Part shown: positions 20,151 to 30,261 of the stretch, piece after piece | How the letters are laid out: each line of letters opens with the position of its first letter | Position numbering within the stretch: position 1 is the first letter of the stretch | NCBI GenBank assembly: GCA_018417955.1 | Contig: JACTVC010000018.1 | Coordinates: 124,001 to 188,000, forward strand | Length of the DNA stretch: 64,000 nt | Direction: 5' to 3' | Origin: Laccaria trichodermophora | Taxonomy: Eukaryota; Basidiomycota; Agaricomycetes; Agaricales; Hydnangiaceae | The notes under the pieces: generated by a model | What the model was told of the DNA's origin: nothing | Database searches by the model: none | The model's input: the letters and a program-made list of their open reading frames with translations, nothing else | Made by a program: the position numbers and the translations under genes

Positions 20151-21521
20151 TCAAAAGCACCCCCTCCATCGCGCCGGCAGGAGGTCCCTTGGTGGGGAGA
20201 AGAGGCGGACGCGGTCAAGAGGGAATTTTGCACGATATTCGTCGAGCAAAAGACGTGAGAGGAGGTCAGCACGAATGTTGAGCTTACCAGGAATGTGTCT
20301 GACACGAAGGTCCATGCCTGATTGAATGATGATGCCTGCAACAGCCATGAGAGGGCCATTGTGTAGTGCTTCTGAGACGCGCAAGGTGTTAAAGACAGAC
20401 ACTGAGTCTAGACTATCAGTGTGAATGAGGAGGCGACGAGGAGGTGAGGGGAAAGAGGCGACATGGTGGATTGCAGACATGATAGCAACCAGCTCTAAGA
20501 AAAATATGTCGATCTTCAAGCAAGGAGGGCATTCCTTGAGCCTGTACATGAAGCCCTGATTCCCATACACGAAGGACATGCCGAGGGTGAGGCTAGCATC
20601 AGTCCAGACTTCAAGATCTGCAGCAGAGTCATCCCAAATACCGTCATCAAGGAAGCGAACACCAACAGCCTGTGGGATGATGCTGGTGAGCCAAGTCAGG
20701 TCAGACGTCACTTCTGCGTTGAGGTGTACAGCTCCAAGAGGACGAGTTTTCCCACTGGTCTTGTGGTACAGAGCTGTGAGGGCAGGACGAGCCCAAGGTA
20801 AGACATTGAGAAGCCAATTGAGGTGTCCAGCAAGGCGTTGCCATTCACGGAGAGTAGGTTTGTGGTTGGGTGTGGCTAAGAAGGCTTTAATTTTGTCAAC
20901 AATATCAATGAGGGAAGATGGAGGCAGAGAAAGAGAACCCTGGTTTGCGTCAACCCAGAATCCGATTATCTTCAATGGGCTTCCATGTTCCTGCTTCTTA
21001 TCTTCGAAAGGGCATTGAATTGCTTCCCAAAATAAGAGGAGCTGAACTTGTTGACGAGGTCTGAGCATCCCATGATACATGATCAGGTTGTCTTCAAAAT
21101 CCCAGCCAAAGAAGTCGTCCATGTAGACATGAAGACAGAGGATCCCCAACTTGCGGATGGCTAGCCAACAGAGAAGACCGGATACAGCGCACCAGCAACG
21201 TGGTGAGGCACGGTTGCCGAAGACCAGACGCCGGACAATGTACAATTTTCCCTCAACCACAACAACTTGACGGAGTTGCCAAAGAGGGTGAGCTGGCAGG
21301 TTGAGGAATGCAGATGCGACATCTGATTTAAAGGTCACAATGCGACGACCTGGATTGGCCTTCTGGGCATCACGAAGAGCTTGGCCAAAAGGGTGCATGT
21401 CATCATAGCGGACTTTGGCTTCAGACCTGGGAATGCCGTCGTTTATGCCAGAGCCCGAGTGGTCAGTGACAACACGAGCTTTCCCATTCTGCCAGACGAT
21501 GAACATGGGGGATATCTTCAT
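20151..21521 (-). CDS. Reverse transcriptase / RNase H of the Ngaro-like element
   Basis: 456 residues in one frame. The RT palm motifs are visible: VTFKSDVASAFLNLP (first catalytic Asp), RRLVFGNRASPRCWC, and HVYMDDFFGWD (YMDD box). A connection or thumb region LREWQRLAGHLNWLLNVLPW follows, then RNase H with VWTDASLTLG, ELVAIMSAIH, HTDSLDSVSVFN and GKLNIRADLLSR. This RT-RNase H layout is that of DIRS/Ngaro elements. The frame opens just inside repeat A1 and an upstream in-frame stop occurs near 21585, so the N-terminus is short and no gag precedes it. It is intact as read, but the downstream recombinase is broken. Confidence 0.9.
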   Translation of the reverse strand: MKISPMFIVWQNGKARVVTDHSGSGINDGIPRSEAKVRYDDMHPFGQALRDAQKANPGRRIVTFKSDVASAFLNLPAHPLWQLRQVVVVEGKLYIVRRLVFGNRASPRCWCAVSGLLCWLAIRKLGILCLHVYMDDFFGWDFEDNLIMYHGMLRPRQQVQLLLFWEAIQCPFEDKKQEHGSPLKIIGFWVDANQGSLSLPPSSLIDIVDKIKAFLATPNHKPTLREWQRLAGHLNWLLNVLPWARPALTALYHKTSGKTRPLGAVHLNAEVTSDLTWLTSIIPQAVGVRFLDDGIWDDSAADLEVWTDASLTLGMSFVYGNQGFMYRLKECPPCLKIDIFFLELVAIMSAIHHVASFPSPPRRLLIHTDSLDSVSVFNTLRVSEALHNGPLMAVAGIIIQSGMDLRVRHIPGKLNIRADLLSRLLLDEYRAKFPLDRVRLFSPPRDLLPARWRGCF

Positions 21522-21528
21522 CCCAGGT

Positions 21529-22043
21529 AAGAAAACTCTAGAGAGAATCTGCGAGAGGAACGGCGTATCAGTAGATGAGCCAGCTGAGTTTTACAAGTCT
21601 TCTTACTATCTGGCAAACGAAGTCTGAACCAGATAACAGTAAGAAAAGCGGACGGCGTCCGAAAAAGCAAAAGCCTCACCAAATGACGAGTGATTGAGTG
21701 TTGTGTAGAGTAGATAGGCGAAGCCTAGAGCGAGATCACTGTGCATTTGGGTGAGCATGCGGCGCATGAAGATGGAGGGCGCAGAGTGCTTACCTGGGCT
21801 GGATAGACGTGGTCTGAGGGAAAGCCAGCACCAGGAGAGGGGAAACGACACCGACATCTTCTCCTAACTCAGCATCTGCCAAACGCTGGCACTGAGTCAG
21901 AGATCGGTGTCGAGACCATGAGAGGTGAGCGGAGCTCAAGGAGAAAAGGCCCGGCGAGGCCGGACTTTTCCTGGGAAGAGATTTGAGTTGGCGCAGAGGC
22001 CTACGAAATGGCTCCTTACCCCTGGAACCCGCCATTACGACGA
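21529..22043 (-). repeat. Split direct repeat A1 (515 bp), outer end
   Basis: Same sequence as 14586-15100; it forms the element's 5' terminus next to the MYND 3' piece. Confidence 0.92.
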
Positions 22044-22305
22044 GCAAACGGCCAAAAGGCTTTATTGACATGCAGCAGATGCCGTCGTGCCCATTATTGT
22101 GTGAGCCTTAAGGAACTCCTCTCCAGTACTTGTTCTTACACTAGGAAACTCCAGAGCAAAGAATGCCAGAACAAGGATTGGCAGAATCACAAAGCAATGT
22201 GCAAACAGAATCGTGCAGCTCAAGCAATACTCAAGGAAGAATCTGACATTACCATTGAGGGTGCCACTTTGCGTGATACGGACAGCATGCTGAAGAAATA
22301 ATTGT

Positions 22306-24372
22306 CTAACTCTGCATATGAATATTTACATAAGTACCAAATTTCTCAAATCCCTCCTGGATGGACTGGGGATAATCAGTTTTGCCAGAATGTCCTGCCA
22401 AATTTGCATCTTCTATTGTTGCATGATTAGTCTCTGATGATTGATTCATTGTTGCTTGATTGAAGAAGATAAGGCTGCCCCTGCCCTCGTGGTCTCCTGG
22501 TTCCAGGGGTGTCGAGTTCTCAGGTGTGGGCCTCTCATCCTCATCTGTGGTGACAAACTTGATGTCTAATTGGAACTAAGTAGTTGTCTGGATATGAATA
22601 AAAGGCAAAAGACTCACCGCATACATTGATATTGTAACAGGAGAAAAGAGAAGAGGGGTAAGTAGCCATTACCCAAGGTGGGAGTTGAATAGCCACGCCA
22701 GCCTCCCACAGCACAATCCAAGATCGTTTTGCATGATTGAAATTTTTTCCTATGTCATAATAAGCTTCTGGATTTGAATACTGAGGATTGACTTACCAAG
22801 TTGTTCATAGATGACAAGAACACATACACCAACATTATTTTTGAAGTCAGCCTGTGAAAGCGTATGAATGCAAGACTGTCCCATAAAAATCCCATTGATG
22901 CAGAGGTTCCAAAAGAGGCCAAAAAGGGGTGTCATTCCGTATCTTTTTAGATGCCACTCGGCAGACCTGGTAAAGCGGGCAGCAACACCAGGAAATATCA
23001 GCAGGACAACTCGACAGATCCAAGTCCTGCATGGGTGTTGGTAAGAGAATGAAGTGGCTTGCACAAAGCAAGGAAACAAACACAATTTCCTGGATAACTG
23101 GAGTTTTGATGAACTCCAATACCTCAGTTTCATGGTCAAGGTGCCGGGCTGTGAGAATAGGCCTCTGCATGAATCAATGTCAGTGCATTCAGAAAGCCAG
23201 AAATCAGATCCATACATTGCCATATGTGCGGTCATGACCAATTATAAAGGTGGGGTGAGGTCCCTGATCTAACGTGGCACACTTTGGCTGTGTTTTCTTG
23301 GATTCCAGTACAGATTGCAGGAGCTTCGTCACAGCCATGTTCAAATCAACCTTTCTTTCCTTCAGCCAACCTGCCTGTGGAGAGCGGTAGAAGAAGGGTC
23401 GTGATTGAGAATCAAGTAGAATTGCGGGTCGAAGCCTGGAGAGGTGTGGTTAGTTATTCATATGAAGAAGAGGCATTCAAAAAACACAGACAGGTCGGCG
23501 TGGACTGGGAAAAAAGTAGACACTGTGGCATTTATCTTTCCCAAAAAATCATCCCTTTGGAGTTGGTTATGAATAGCCTCTGGTGGGTTGAGGCCACACC
23601 ACCCAGTCGATGTTCGAGAATTGTTCATCGGTAGTGAGTAGGCTTCGGTTTGGTACATGTCCATTTTGCGGAGCCACGATTGGAGCATGCGCCGATCTCT
23701 TGCTAGCTGCCCGTCTCCGTTAGCTTCCCGAAGAGCAGCTCCACCACGCCGGCGACTTTGTTTTGACGACTTCGCGCGGCGACCGTTTTTTTTGTGTGCA
23801 ACAGACTTGGCGTCCTTGAGCGTCTGGTCCTTCGAGTCTTTCCACACAGGAGAAGATGTGCCTGGCTCGAAGACAGTCTGAATGAGGCTGAGAGTCTTCA
23901 ATTTAGTGGCTAGTTTCATGCCAGAAGTCAGAATTTGCAGGCGCACCTCCACTTATCCCCCCTCCCTGCTGGGAGTTCCAATCTTTTCTTGCTGTTCTGT
24001 CCAGCGAGCTTCTTCGCTTTCGTGGATTGTTTCTCAGTTGCGAATTGATTGTCACTGATGGACGCGCGTGGCTCGGTTGGCTTGCTGCCCTCTAAAGCAG
24101 TCAGCTGCAGCTGCGTGGCCTGCAGTTTATTCAGCTCCTGCTCGAGATGGGAGGGATGGAAAATCCCAGCATCTAAATCCGAGGGCTGAAGATGCACGCC
24201 GGCTTCCCTTGCGTCCTTCAAGTAGACCCCGAAGAGGTCATCTAATGAGCATGTGAAATGGTGGACGGATATCTGCAAAAGAGCGGCGTGTGACGATGCA
24301 AGGGCAAAGTAGGGCTTGAAAAGCACCCACCTCAGATTCAGCCAACGCTGTGAATTTGCCTTGAGACGCCAT
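22306..24372 (-). CDS. Basidiomycete-specific protein, possible degenerate 2OG-dioxygenase-like fold
   Basis: A multi-exon gene starting MASQGKFTALAESE (24372). The first exon runs into a helical, charged middle (LEQELNKLQATQLQLTALEG), a basic segment (KKNGRRAKSSKQSRRRGG) and a conserved C-terminal region. The latter reads FPGVAARFTRSAEWHLKRYG, SQADFKNNVGVCVLVIYEQ, then FNHAKRSWIVLWEAGVAIQL and PPWVMATYPSSLFSCYNINV; the tail DIKFVTTDEDERPTPENS follows a final intron and ends at 22306. I recall this C-terminal pattern from a large unannotated Agaricomycete family. In that family the first block usually has a His-x-Asp and the last a His before the Asn, as in Fe/2-oxoglutarate oxygenases; here those positions are Gln and Cys. 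Internal splicing at 23300-23640 is uncertain. Function unknown. Confidence 0.6.
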
Positions 24373-24961
24373 CAGGATTCAAATATTCAGGATCGAAGAA
24401 AGCTCGTCGTGAGTGGTCGACGCGTCACGGTTGCAAAGTAATAATTAATCACGTGACCGCATCTTTTTGCTGTGCACCTTAAATTGATTCTTGATCCCCA
24501 GTGCCCACTCAGCCACCGTGCTTGATGCCGACAAGCTTCAAATGAAATTATCGATGGGAGGAGACGCTGAGCGCTGAAGGATTTGGTTGCGCACGGTAAA
24601 GTCATCTAACGGCCAAGGGGTGGTGGAAGTCGCAAAAATAATTAAGGCCCAAAGTCCTCAAGCCCCTTTCCCCCATCAGGTATGTTCCACCCTTCCTTGA
24701 AAGGAATCGGTTATTGCCGTCACCCCCGATAACGTCCTTTACCAATGACAGTGACGACAGCAATCGACAACGATGGGGATGGCGGGTTCTCGATGGAGAC
24801 ACAAGGACGACGACCGTCACATTAGCAGCGCCGCGTCGACGGCATACCCAACTCCAGCGAGATACACGAACAGGGCAGTAGTTTGTTCTATAACCTATTA
24901 TTGTGTATTTACATGTTTATAATGACATAAGATCTAGAATTGTAAACCTTTCCGAACCTTG
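24373..24961. other. Divergent intergenic region (promoters)
   Basis: It separates the minus-strand lineage-specific gene from the plus-strand thiamine gene and presumably holds both promoters. Short open frames at 24387-24605 and 24602-24820 look like chance. I searched for a thiamine-pyrophosphate riboswitch core upstream of the thiamine gene and saw none. Confidence 0.45.
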
Positions 24962-27057
24962 ATGAGGACTACCCCGCTGCGCTCAGTATTGACGATCGCA
25001 GGTTCGGATTCTAGTGGAGGCGCTGGAATACAGGTACGTCGCGTCTCAGGCAGCGACACGAAGCGTAAGTATACCCATTTGCATTGACAGGCCGACCTCA
25101 AAACGTTCGCGGCTCACGGATGCTACGGAGCAAGTGTGATAACGGCCCTCACAGCCCAAAACACCCAAGGAGTACACGGGGTGCATCCGTGTCCTCCAGA
25201 ATTTGTTGCCCACCAAGTCAGTCCGCATGCGTTACCCCGATCCTTCCGACACCCACAGGTTAAATAATTGCAAAGATACACTCTGTACTAGAGGATCTCG
25301 AAATCAATGCGATCAAGACTGGCATGCTCTGTGACGTTGAAAATACCAAACAGGTAGTCAAGTCGTTGAAGGCTCACTACGGGAACGGGGCTTTACCTCC
25401 CTTGATCTGTGACCCTGTTTGCGTCTCAACGTCCGGACACACGCTTCTCCACCCCGAGGCTGTAGAGATATTGATCGACGAGCTCTTTCCTCTGGCTACT
25501 CTAATAACTCCAAACAAAGCGGAAGCTGAGTTGCTCTTGTCCTCCCGGAACGCGTTTGAGGACATCACGAGTCTGGAAGACATGCTATCTGCTACTGAGC
25601 AGTTACTGTCATTTGGATGCGCGGCCGTTCTCCTCAAGGGTGGTCATATCACATCGACGATGACAGACGTCATTCACATTTCTAGTGGGCATCCTGGTAT
25701 CAATATCGTTCGTCAGGGACTATACGACGAGAATATGGAGATTCTTCAGACCGGAATTGACGTTGCCGACCATCCCGAGCTGGTTGTTGATGTGTTGTAC
25801 CAATCCAATGGGAAGAAGTCGTTGTTTGTCATGCCGAGGATCGAATCGACGAGTACTCATGGGACAGGATGTACGCTGAGCTCAGCCATTGCATGCGAAC
25901 TCGCTTGTGGCCTCAGCTGTAAGTCGAATGATTGCATTTCTTGTTCAACTTGATTTTCATATATCTGAAGTGGAAGAGGCAACCAAGAATGCTGCTATAT
26001 TCACGCACATGGGAATCGAGGCTGCCCATCCAATGGGCAAAGGGCATGGGCCTCTCAACCACCTCCATTCATTAACAACTTTGAAAATTCCTCAGTGCGT
26101 TTCGTTTCGCTTACAGGTTATTTCATTGACCTAGATAATGATATAGGCGTTCACTTTGTAACCCATACCCATTTACACGGATGCTGATCCAAAGCACGGC
26201 CAAGCTTTGGAAAGAATATGTCGAACACGACTTTGTGAAACGACTGGGCAGGGGAGTCCTTGAGATTGAGGCCTTCTCTCATTTTATCAGGTACGCCACA
26301 AATCCGCACCATACCTTCGATTGTGAATACCTGACGAAACGCCCAAGGCAAGACTATCATTATCTGAAGTATTATGCTCGTGCATATGGGTGCGTACCTC
26401 ACGAAAGAGATCAGATAAAATGTTCAGGGAAACATGGGCAGTCTCTTATCAGCCAAGTCAACTTCGTTCATGGGGATTGAAAGTTCAGCACAGGCCATCC
26501 TTAACATCCTACAAGAAATCCAAACACACAAAACCCTTTGCGAGTCGTTTGGTATAGATTTTGAAGAGCTGGAAAACACACCGGAAGCAACCACAACTAT
26601 AGCGTACGGGTCGTACTTGATGACGGTTGGTCTGGAAGGTCGGTGATTGTTGTCGATAAGCATCATCAGTGCTGACTTTGACCCCATAGGCGACGCAGCA
26701 AAGTTGCTGTTGGCGTTGATGGCGTGTTTGTTAGGCTATGGAGAGGTAGGGCTTTGGCTCACGAAAGAAGCATCCAAAGAGAACAGCTGGGTTGTGATAG
26801 AAGGAAACCCATACAAAGAGTGGATTGAGGTATATGCAGGCCAGCAGTATCAGAATGCAGTTAAGATTGGATTAGGTGCGGAATTCCGTCATCATTGTCA
26901 ACTGAAAGTTGACGAGGGCAACGCAGAAGCAATCGAAAGTTTGGCTATCGCTGATCCCCCGTCTCCTGCGAGATTGGAGGAGTGGCGGAGTGTTTGGGAG
27001 CAATGTACCCGCTTGGAGAGAGCTTTCTGGGATATGGCCATGGATGCGCGCAAATAG
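24962..27057 (+). CDS. thi20: Bifunctional HMP/HMP-P kinase - TenA thiamine enzyme (THI20-type)
   Basis: Thiamine biosynthesis. The N-terminal ThiD domain phosphorylates hydroxymethylpyrimidine and its phosphate; the C-terminal TenA domain hydrolyses or salvages aminopyrimidines. Exon 1 encodes [15 protein letters not shown], followed by [59 protein letters not shown] and the anion-hole motif [14 protein letters not shown]. After a linker, the TenA part has [53 protein letters not shown] and [12 protein letters not shown], the last carrying the expected active-site Cys. Ends at 27057 with an ERAFWDMAM helix. At least six short introns. Domain order and length match yeast THI20/21. Confidence 0.93.
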
Positions 27058-27110
27058 ATGATATTAGTAGGATATATAACGTGTTATAAGTTTCACGACT
27101 GCCACGGTGA

Positions 27111-28454
27111 TCAAGGAGAATTGTCATCAAGGAATGCCTTTGTCTCCTCGACTTCCAGAGCTACCTCGATGCACGGAGGAGAGTCTTCTACGACTACTGC
27201 TTTGCGTTTCTTTGATTTTACAGCTTCAACTTTGCGTGCACTCGGACATAGCTGCTTGGTGCTCAGAGCGCATGAGTCACATTTTGGACCCACAGGAAGG
27301 CAAACAACCTTACTTTTCGATAAGCCGAGAGGATGAAGGGTACGAAGATAGACAAACTTACTTGGCCAAAACCAACGAGCATGTGGTTTATCTCTCGGTG
27401 TAGCTCTTTAGGCAGCCATGACTGTAGGTTCAGTCTGTGAACTTTGAGCTGAGAGAAGAGACCGGAGCGGAGAGATTCCACCTTGTCTCCTCTGGGTTCT
27501 TCGTTGGCTTCTTATGCCACCCTAAGCGATTTGTTATTCGATGCACGTGAACATCGACACCAATACCATGGTTCCTGTGCACCATTAATAAACGCCAGTG
27601 TAGTGTACGGGAAATCATACAAGTCCCAGGCAACTTGAAGAGCAAGAAAGGCCATTTTGGGACCAACACCTGGCAATGAGCATAACTCGTCCACGGTTTT
27701 GGGAACGTCTGAATCAAATTCATCCCGAAGCTGTTGCGCAGCACGCTGTAGATAACTGAGGGAGTCAGTTATGTGCCACATACGCGAGAGAGAAAACGGA
27801 CTCGGTCTTCCGACGCCAGAATCCTACTTTTGCTATAGCCTCAGATATCACTGAGGATTCCGCTTCAATCATGGCGTTGACCGTCAAGCTACCCCCAAGG
27901 GCTTCTCTGAGCTTGGATACCGCCGCATCTGTCACTTCGTCCTTGGTCTGGGATGATAACATAAGGGAAACGAGAGTAGCAAAACGTTGACTCTGCAAGA
28001 AGAATTGAATATAGCTCGCGAATACGATAAAATTGAATGGCACCTTGGGGTCAGACTCCTTGAACTGAGCCTGGTCGCAGCCCATAGTGTCGACGGGTGC
28101 CACGATTTTGGACCGCATTTCCTTGATTGTATCATAAGTCTCCTTCCACCCTGCTGGTTCGGGGTGAGGTGTCTTCAAAGCTTGGGGTATCGGTTTCGCT
28201 TTCACAGGAGACTTTGCTGGTGAAGAAGACTTGGAAATGGATACCGTCTTCTTCGGTGTATCTTGGAAGTGTTTGAAATCCTCGAGGTCAGGGAGTATCT
28301 CTAACTTCTGCTCGACCTTGACGCGTTTTGAACGTCGGAGTGGCTCCTCAATTTCCTCAGCTTTGATTTCATAAAGTGTGACTGAAGGATGGAATTCACT
28401 TGCGCGTCCTGCGATTCGGCGAGACGGAGAAGCCGTTGCGTTTCGCGTCGACAT
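27111..28454 (-). CDS. nth1: Endonuclease III homologue, base-excision repair glycosylase/AP lyase
   Basis: Removes oxidised pyrimidines and cuts at abasic sites in the nucleus and/or mitochondria. The chosen start is [13 protein letters not shown] at 28454, because the sequence upstream lacks family features; a basic N-terminal extension ([10 protein letters not shown]) may be a nuclear signal. The catalytic domain shows [20 protein letters not shown], the helix-hairpin-helix [13 protein letters not shown] with the Schiff-base Lys, and [15 protein letters not shown] with the catalytic Asp. An Fe-S-like cluster [19 protein letters not shown] follows, whose last spacing is longer than the bacterial C-x5-C. 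Four or so introns. The acidic C-terminal tail ends at 27111. The gene converges with thi20 (53 bp apart). Confidence 0.92.
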
Positions 28455-28800
28455 GATAATACGGTGCAAAATAAAGGGCCGAATGTTGGAGTTTACTGTA
28501 GCTGTGATATCAATTTTGTCTGCGTCAATGAAGGTACTGAGGGAAAGCACATTCAATGTTCGACGGACTCGTCGGAATTGCACATGACCGCACAAGGGTC
28601 GGTGCTTTCTTCGGACTTCCATGCTGATCTTGAATGAACGAAACGTAAGTACACCTTCAACCAACCTTCAACTTCCTTGAAAAGCGACGGTGTTGGCATA
28701 CTCAATAACGTGCGTACCAGTTTCAGCAGGGTTTTTTCTACACTGACGCTAAACAACGGTAGACTCGTTTCGATTCGTTAGTCTAGGAAATCATTCAGAC

Positions 28801-29653
28801 TTAAGCGTCACCGCTGCCCTTCAACCTCAGAGTTTCGTACCCGTCAAACTCCCGGTACATAAACTCATAGCTATACGTCGCATAGGTCCCTTCCAACTTC
28901 ACCGAGCAGCTGAGGACGAATATGTCCTCTGAATCACCAACATATTCCAGCAGTTTGGGCAGATTTTCCCTCGTATCGCTCTCCGTAAAAAATTGCTTGT
29001 CCACGACTTTCTCCACAAACTCTTTCCTGTGTTCTTCAAAAATCAATCGCATCTTCACCTTTGTTCCGACGGGCTTCCCATCTGGTCCCTTCTGATAAGT
29101 TGCGTTATACGGCATCGGGTAATACATCCTCTCCTCGACCACAGGTAGCGTCTCTATGAAATCGATCGCGTCATAGAGCTCCTGGAAGGTGGAGAAAAAG
29201 AACTCCATGCAACCCTTGAAGCCGTTCTGCTTGGCAAGGGTGTATTCATCGAAGAGGGTTCGCGAGTAACTCGGCAGGCCTCGGATCAGCCACAGAAACC
29301 GAGTCATTCTCTTCTTCACGTCAATGAGGGAGGTCGCGTTATTCTGCTTTGCGGTTTCGGCCCAGTTTTTGCAAAATGCTTTGTGAATTTTCCAATGCGC
29401 TCGCTGACATTCCTGGTAACGAATCTCGTTAGTACATACAGTGGCATAGACAAGTCGAGAGATTATATGAAGGCTCGCCTTGCTGCAATATCGCGCTGTG
29501 CTTGGAGAAACATGAAGATCCTGATAATTTTTAGAAAGCGACGGCCTACCTGCAATTACCGCATTTTAATGGCGCCTTGTAACCAACCTTGTGCGCGTTC
29601 TGGCATTCCATGAAGTAGCAACACACAATGTTTGCGCCGATATCGGGAGGCAT
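28801..29653 (-). CDS. MYND zinc-finger protein, paralogue A
   Basis: The MYND domain is encoded by three exons: 29550-29653 (MPPDIGANIVCCYFMECQNA, then LKCGNC), a 22-nt micro-exon 29479-29500 (TARYCSK) and 28801-29412 (ECQRAHWKIHKAFC). The zinc ligands are complete. The second intron (29413-29478) begins with GC rather than GT. The body of about 195 residues (FLWLIRGLPSYSRTLFDEYT, PVVEERMYYPMPYNATYQKG, FVLSCSVKLEGTYATYSYEF) has no recognised catalytic domain. It is clearly paralogous to the gene at 34740-35626, about half the residues being shared. MYND domains bind proline-rich partners; the role here is unknown. Confidence 0.85.
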
Positions 29654-30261
29654 GTCTGTGGAAAGTTAAGTTACGAGAGGGGTTTCTGCAGGTTCAAATA
29701 CCTGTGGATGGGCTTTGGGGTGGCTTATCGACGAGCTGTGACCGTGGCAGCCCACATCGTGGATGATCATCGTCCCTGCGTTACTTACATATTACGTCTA
29801 TATACTTATACCTCGAGGCTTGAAGCTTGAGCGCTTGAGCTTCGAAATGGAATGCCGCCTGGAATAGAATGGTCGTCTACATAAGCACAAGTGGGGGAAC
29901 TTGGAGTCTATGTCCCGTGTATTCTCGTGGAAACCAGTAGATGACATAAGGAAGTGCATTTCATCTTCTCGGGTATATGTAAATCAAAGATCAGCAACGA
30001 AAACCTCCACCCTTCATGTGGGCATATTACGAATTTGACCGAAGCTACAGTCTGGACCGCCCCCTTCAATTCTTCGATGTGCCAATGCAGACCCTGAATC
30101 ACCTGGGTTACTCCTAGACACTCGTGGGGTGGGTGTGCGAGATAGTCCGACACTGTACTCCACTAGTGACCAGGCCGCTGGACGACATAGAGGGACTTGA
30201 ACATTTAAATTCCGCATCGTATAAACTGGTCACCAGGTCACGATTCGGTCCATCACAAATG
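29654..30261. other. Intergenic spacer
   Basis: 608 bp between the start of MYND paralogue A and the 3' end of the NAA35-like gene. Only short, low-quality frames are present; no RNA gene or repeat was recognised. Confidence 0.45.

Larger units (their letters stand above)
15288..20169 (-). pseudogene. Tyrosine recombinase of the Ngaro-like element, split by an LTR element
   Basis: DNA integrase that would insert the circular cDNA. The N-terminal part (20169-19437) has a core-binding-like helical region (STVKGYATGARDYISFC, YLSGVRHFLSDIYPD) and the first catalytic Arg in ACHRSGELV. The C-terminal part resumes on the far side of a nested LTR element (15555-15288). It carries the HxxR box GHSPRAGGATFYASLGL, then GRWSSQAWKIYIRDN, where the Tyr is the likely nucleophile, and ends at 15288. 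The 5-bp duplication GGCGC marks the break, and the frame is continuous across it once the insertion is disregarded. The start overlaps the RT frame by 19 bp. Confidence 0.88.
14337..22043 (-). mobile_element. Ngaro-like tyrosine-recombinase retrotransposon
   Basis: Read on the minus strand the order is repeat A1 (22043-21529), RT/RNase H, tyrosine recombinase, repeat B1 (15204-15101), A2 (15100-14586), a 145-bp gap, and B2 (14440-14337). This A1-body-B1-A2-B2 plan of split direct repeats is typical of Ngaro/PAT-type YR retrotransposons. A1/A2 (515 bp) and B1/B2 (104 bp) appear identical within each pair. No gag-like ORF is visible between A1 and the RT. There is no target duplication; host codons abut exactly at both ends. 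Its recombinase gene is disrupted by a nested LTR element, so this copy is inactive. Confidence 0.88.
14268..22301 (+). pseudogene. MYND zinc-finger gene split by a 7.7-kb retrotransposon
   Basis: The 5' piece (14268-14336) encodes MPSMPLAKHAREFKQ, then CANCHETK. The 3' piece resumes at 22044 with ANGQKALLTCSRCRRAHYC and, after a short intron (about 22100-22159), SKECQNKDWQNHKAMC. Placed end to end, the two pieces continue one frame and contain all MYND zinc ligands in order (C-x2-C, C-x2-C, C-x3-C, H-x3-C). Everything between (14337-22043) is an Ngaro-like element. The downstream frame ends at 22301, only 4 bp from the stop of the convergent minus gene, so the full protein was either very short or already truncated. 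MYND domains mediate protein-protein contacts. The insertion should abolish the product unless the whole element is spliced out. Confidence 0.82.

Noticed and set aside
24602..24820. 72-residue minus-strand gene
   Set aside because: No signal, domain or splice context; it lies in a divergent promoter region.
24373..24962. TPP riboswitch in front of the thiamine gene
   Set aside because: I could not find the conserved CTGAGA / ACCTGATCTGG-like core in the upstream region or the first intron.
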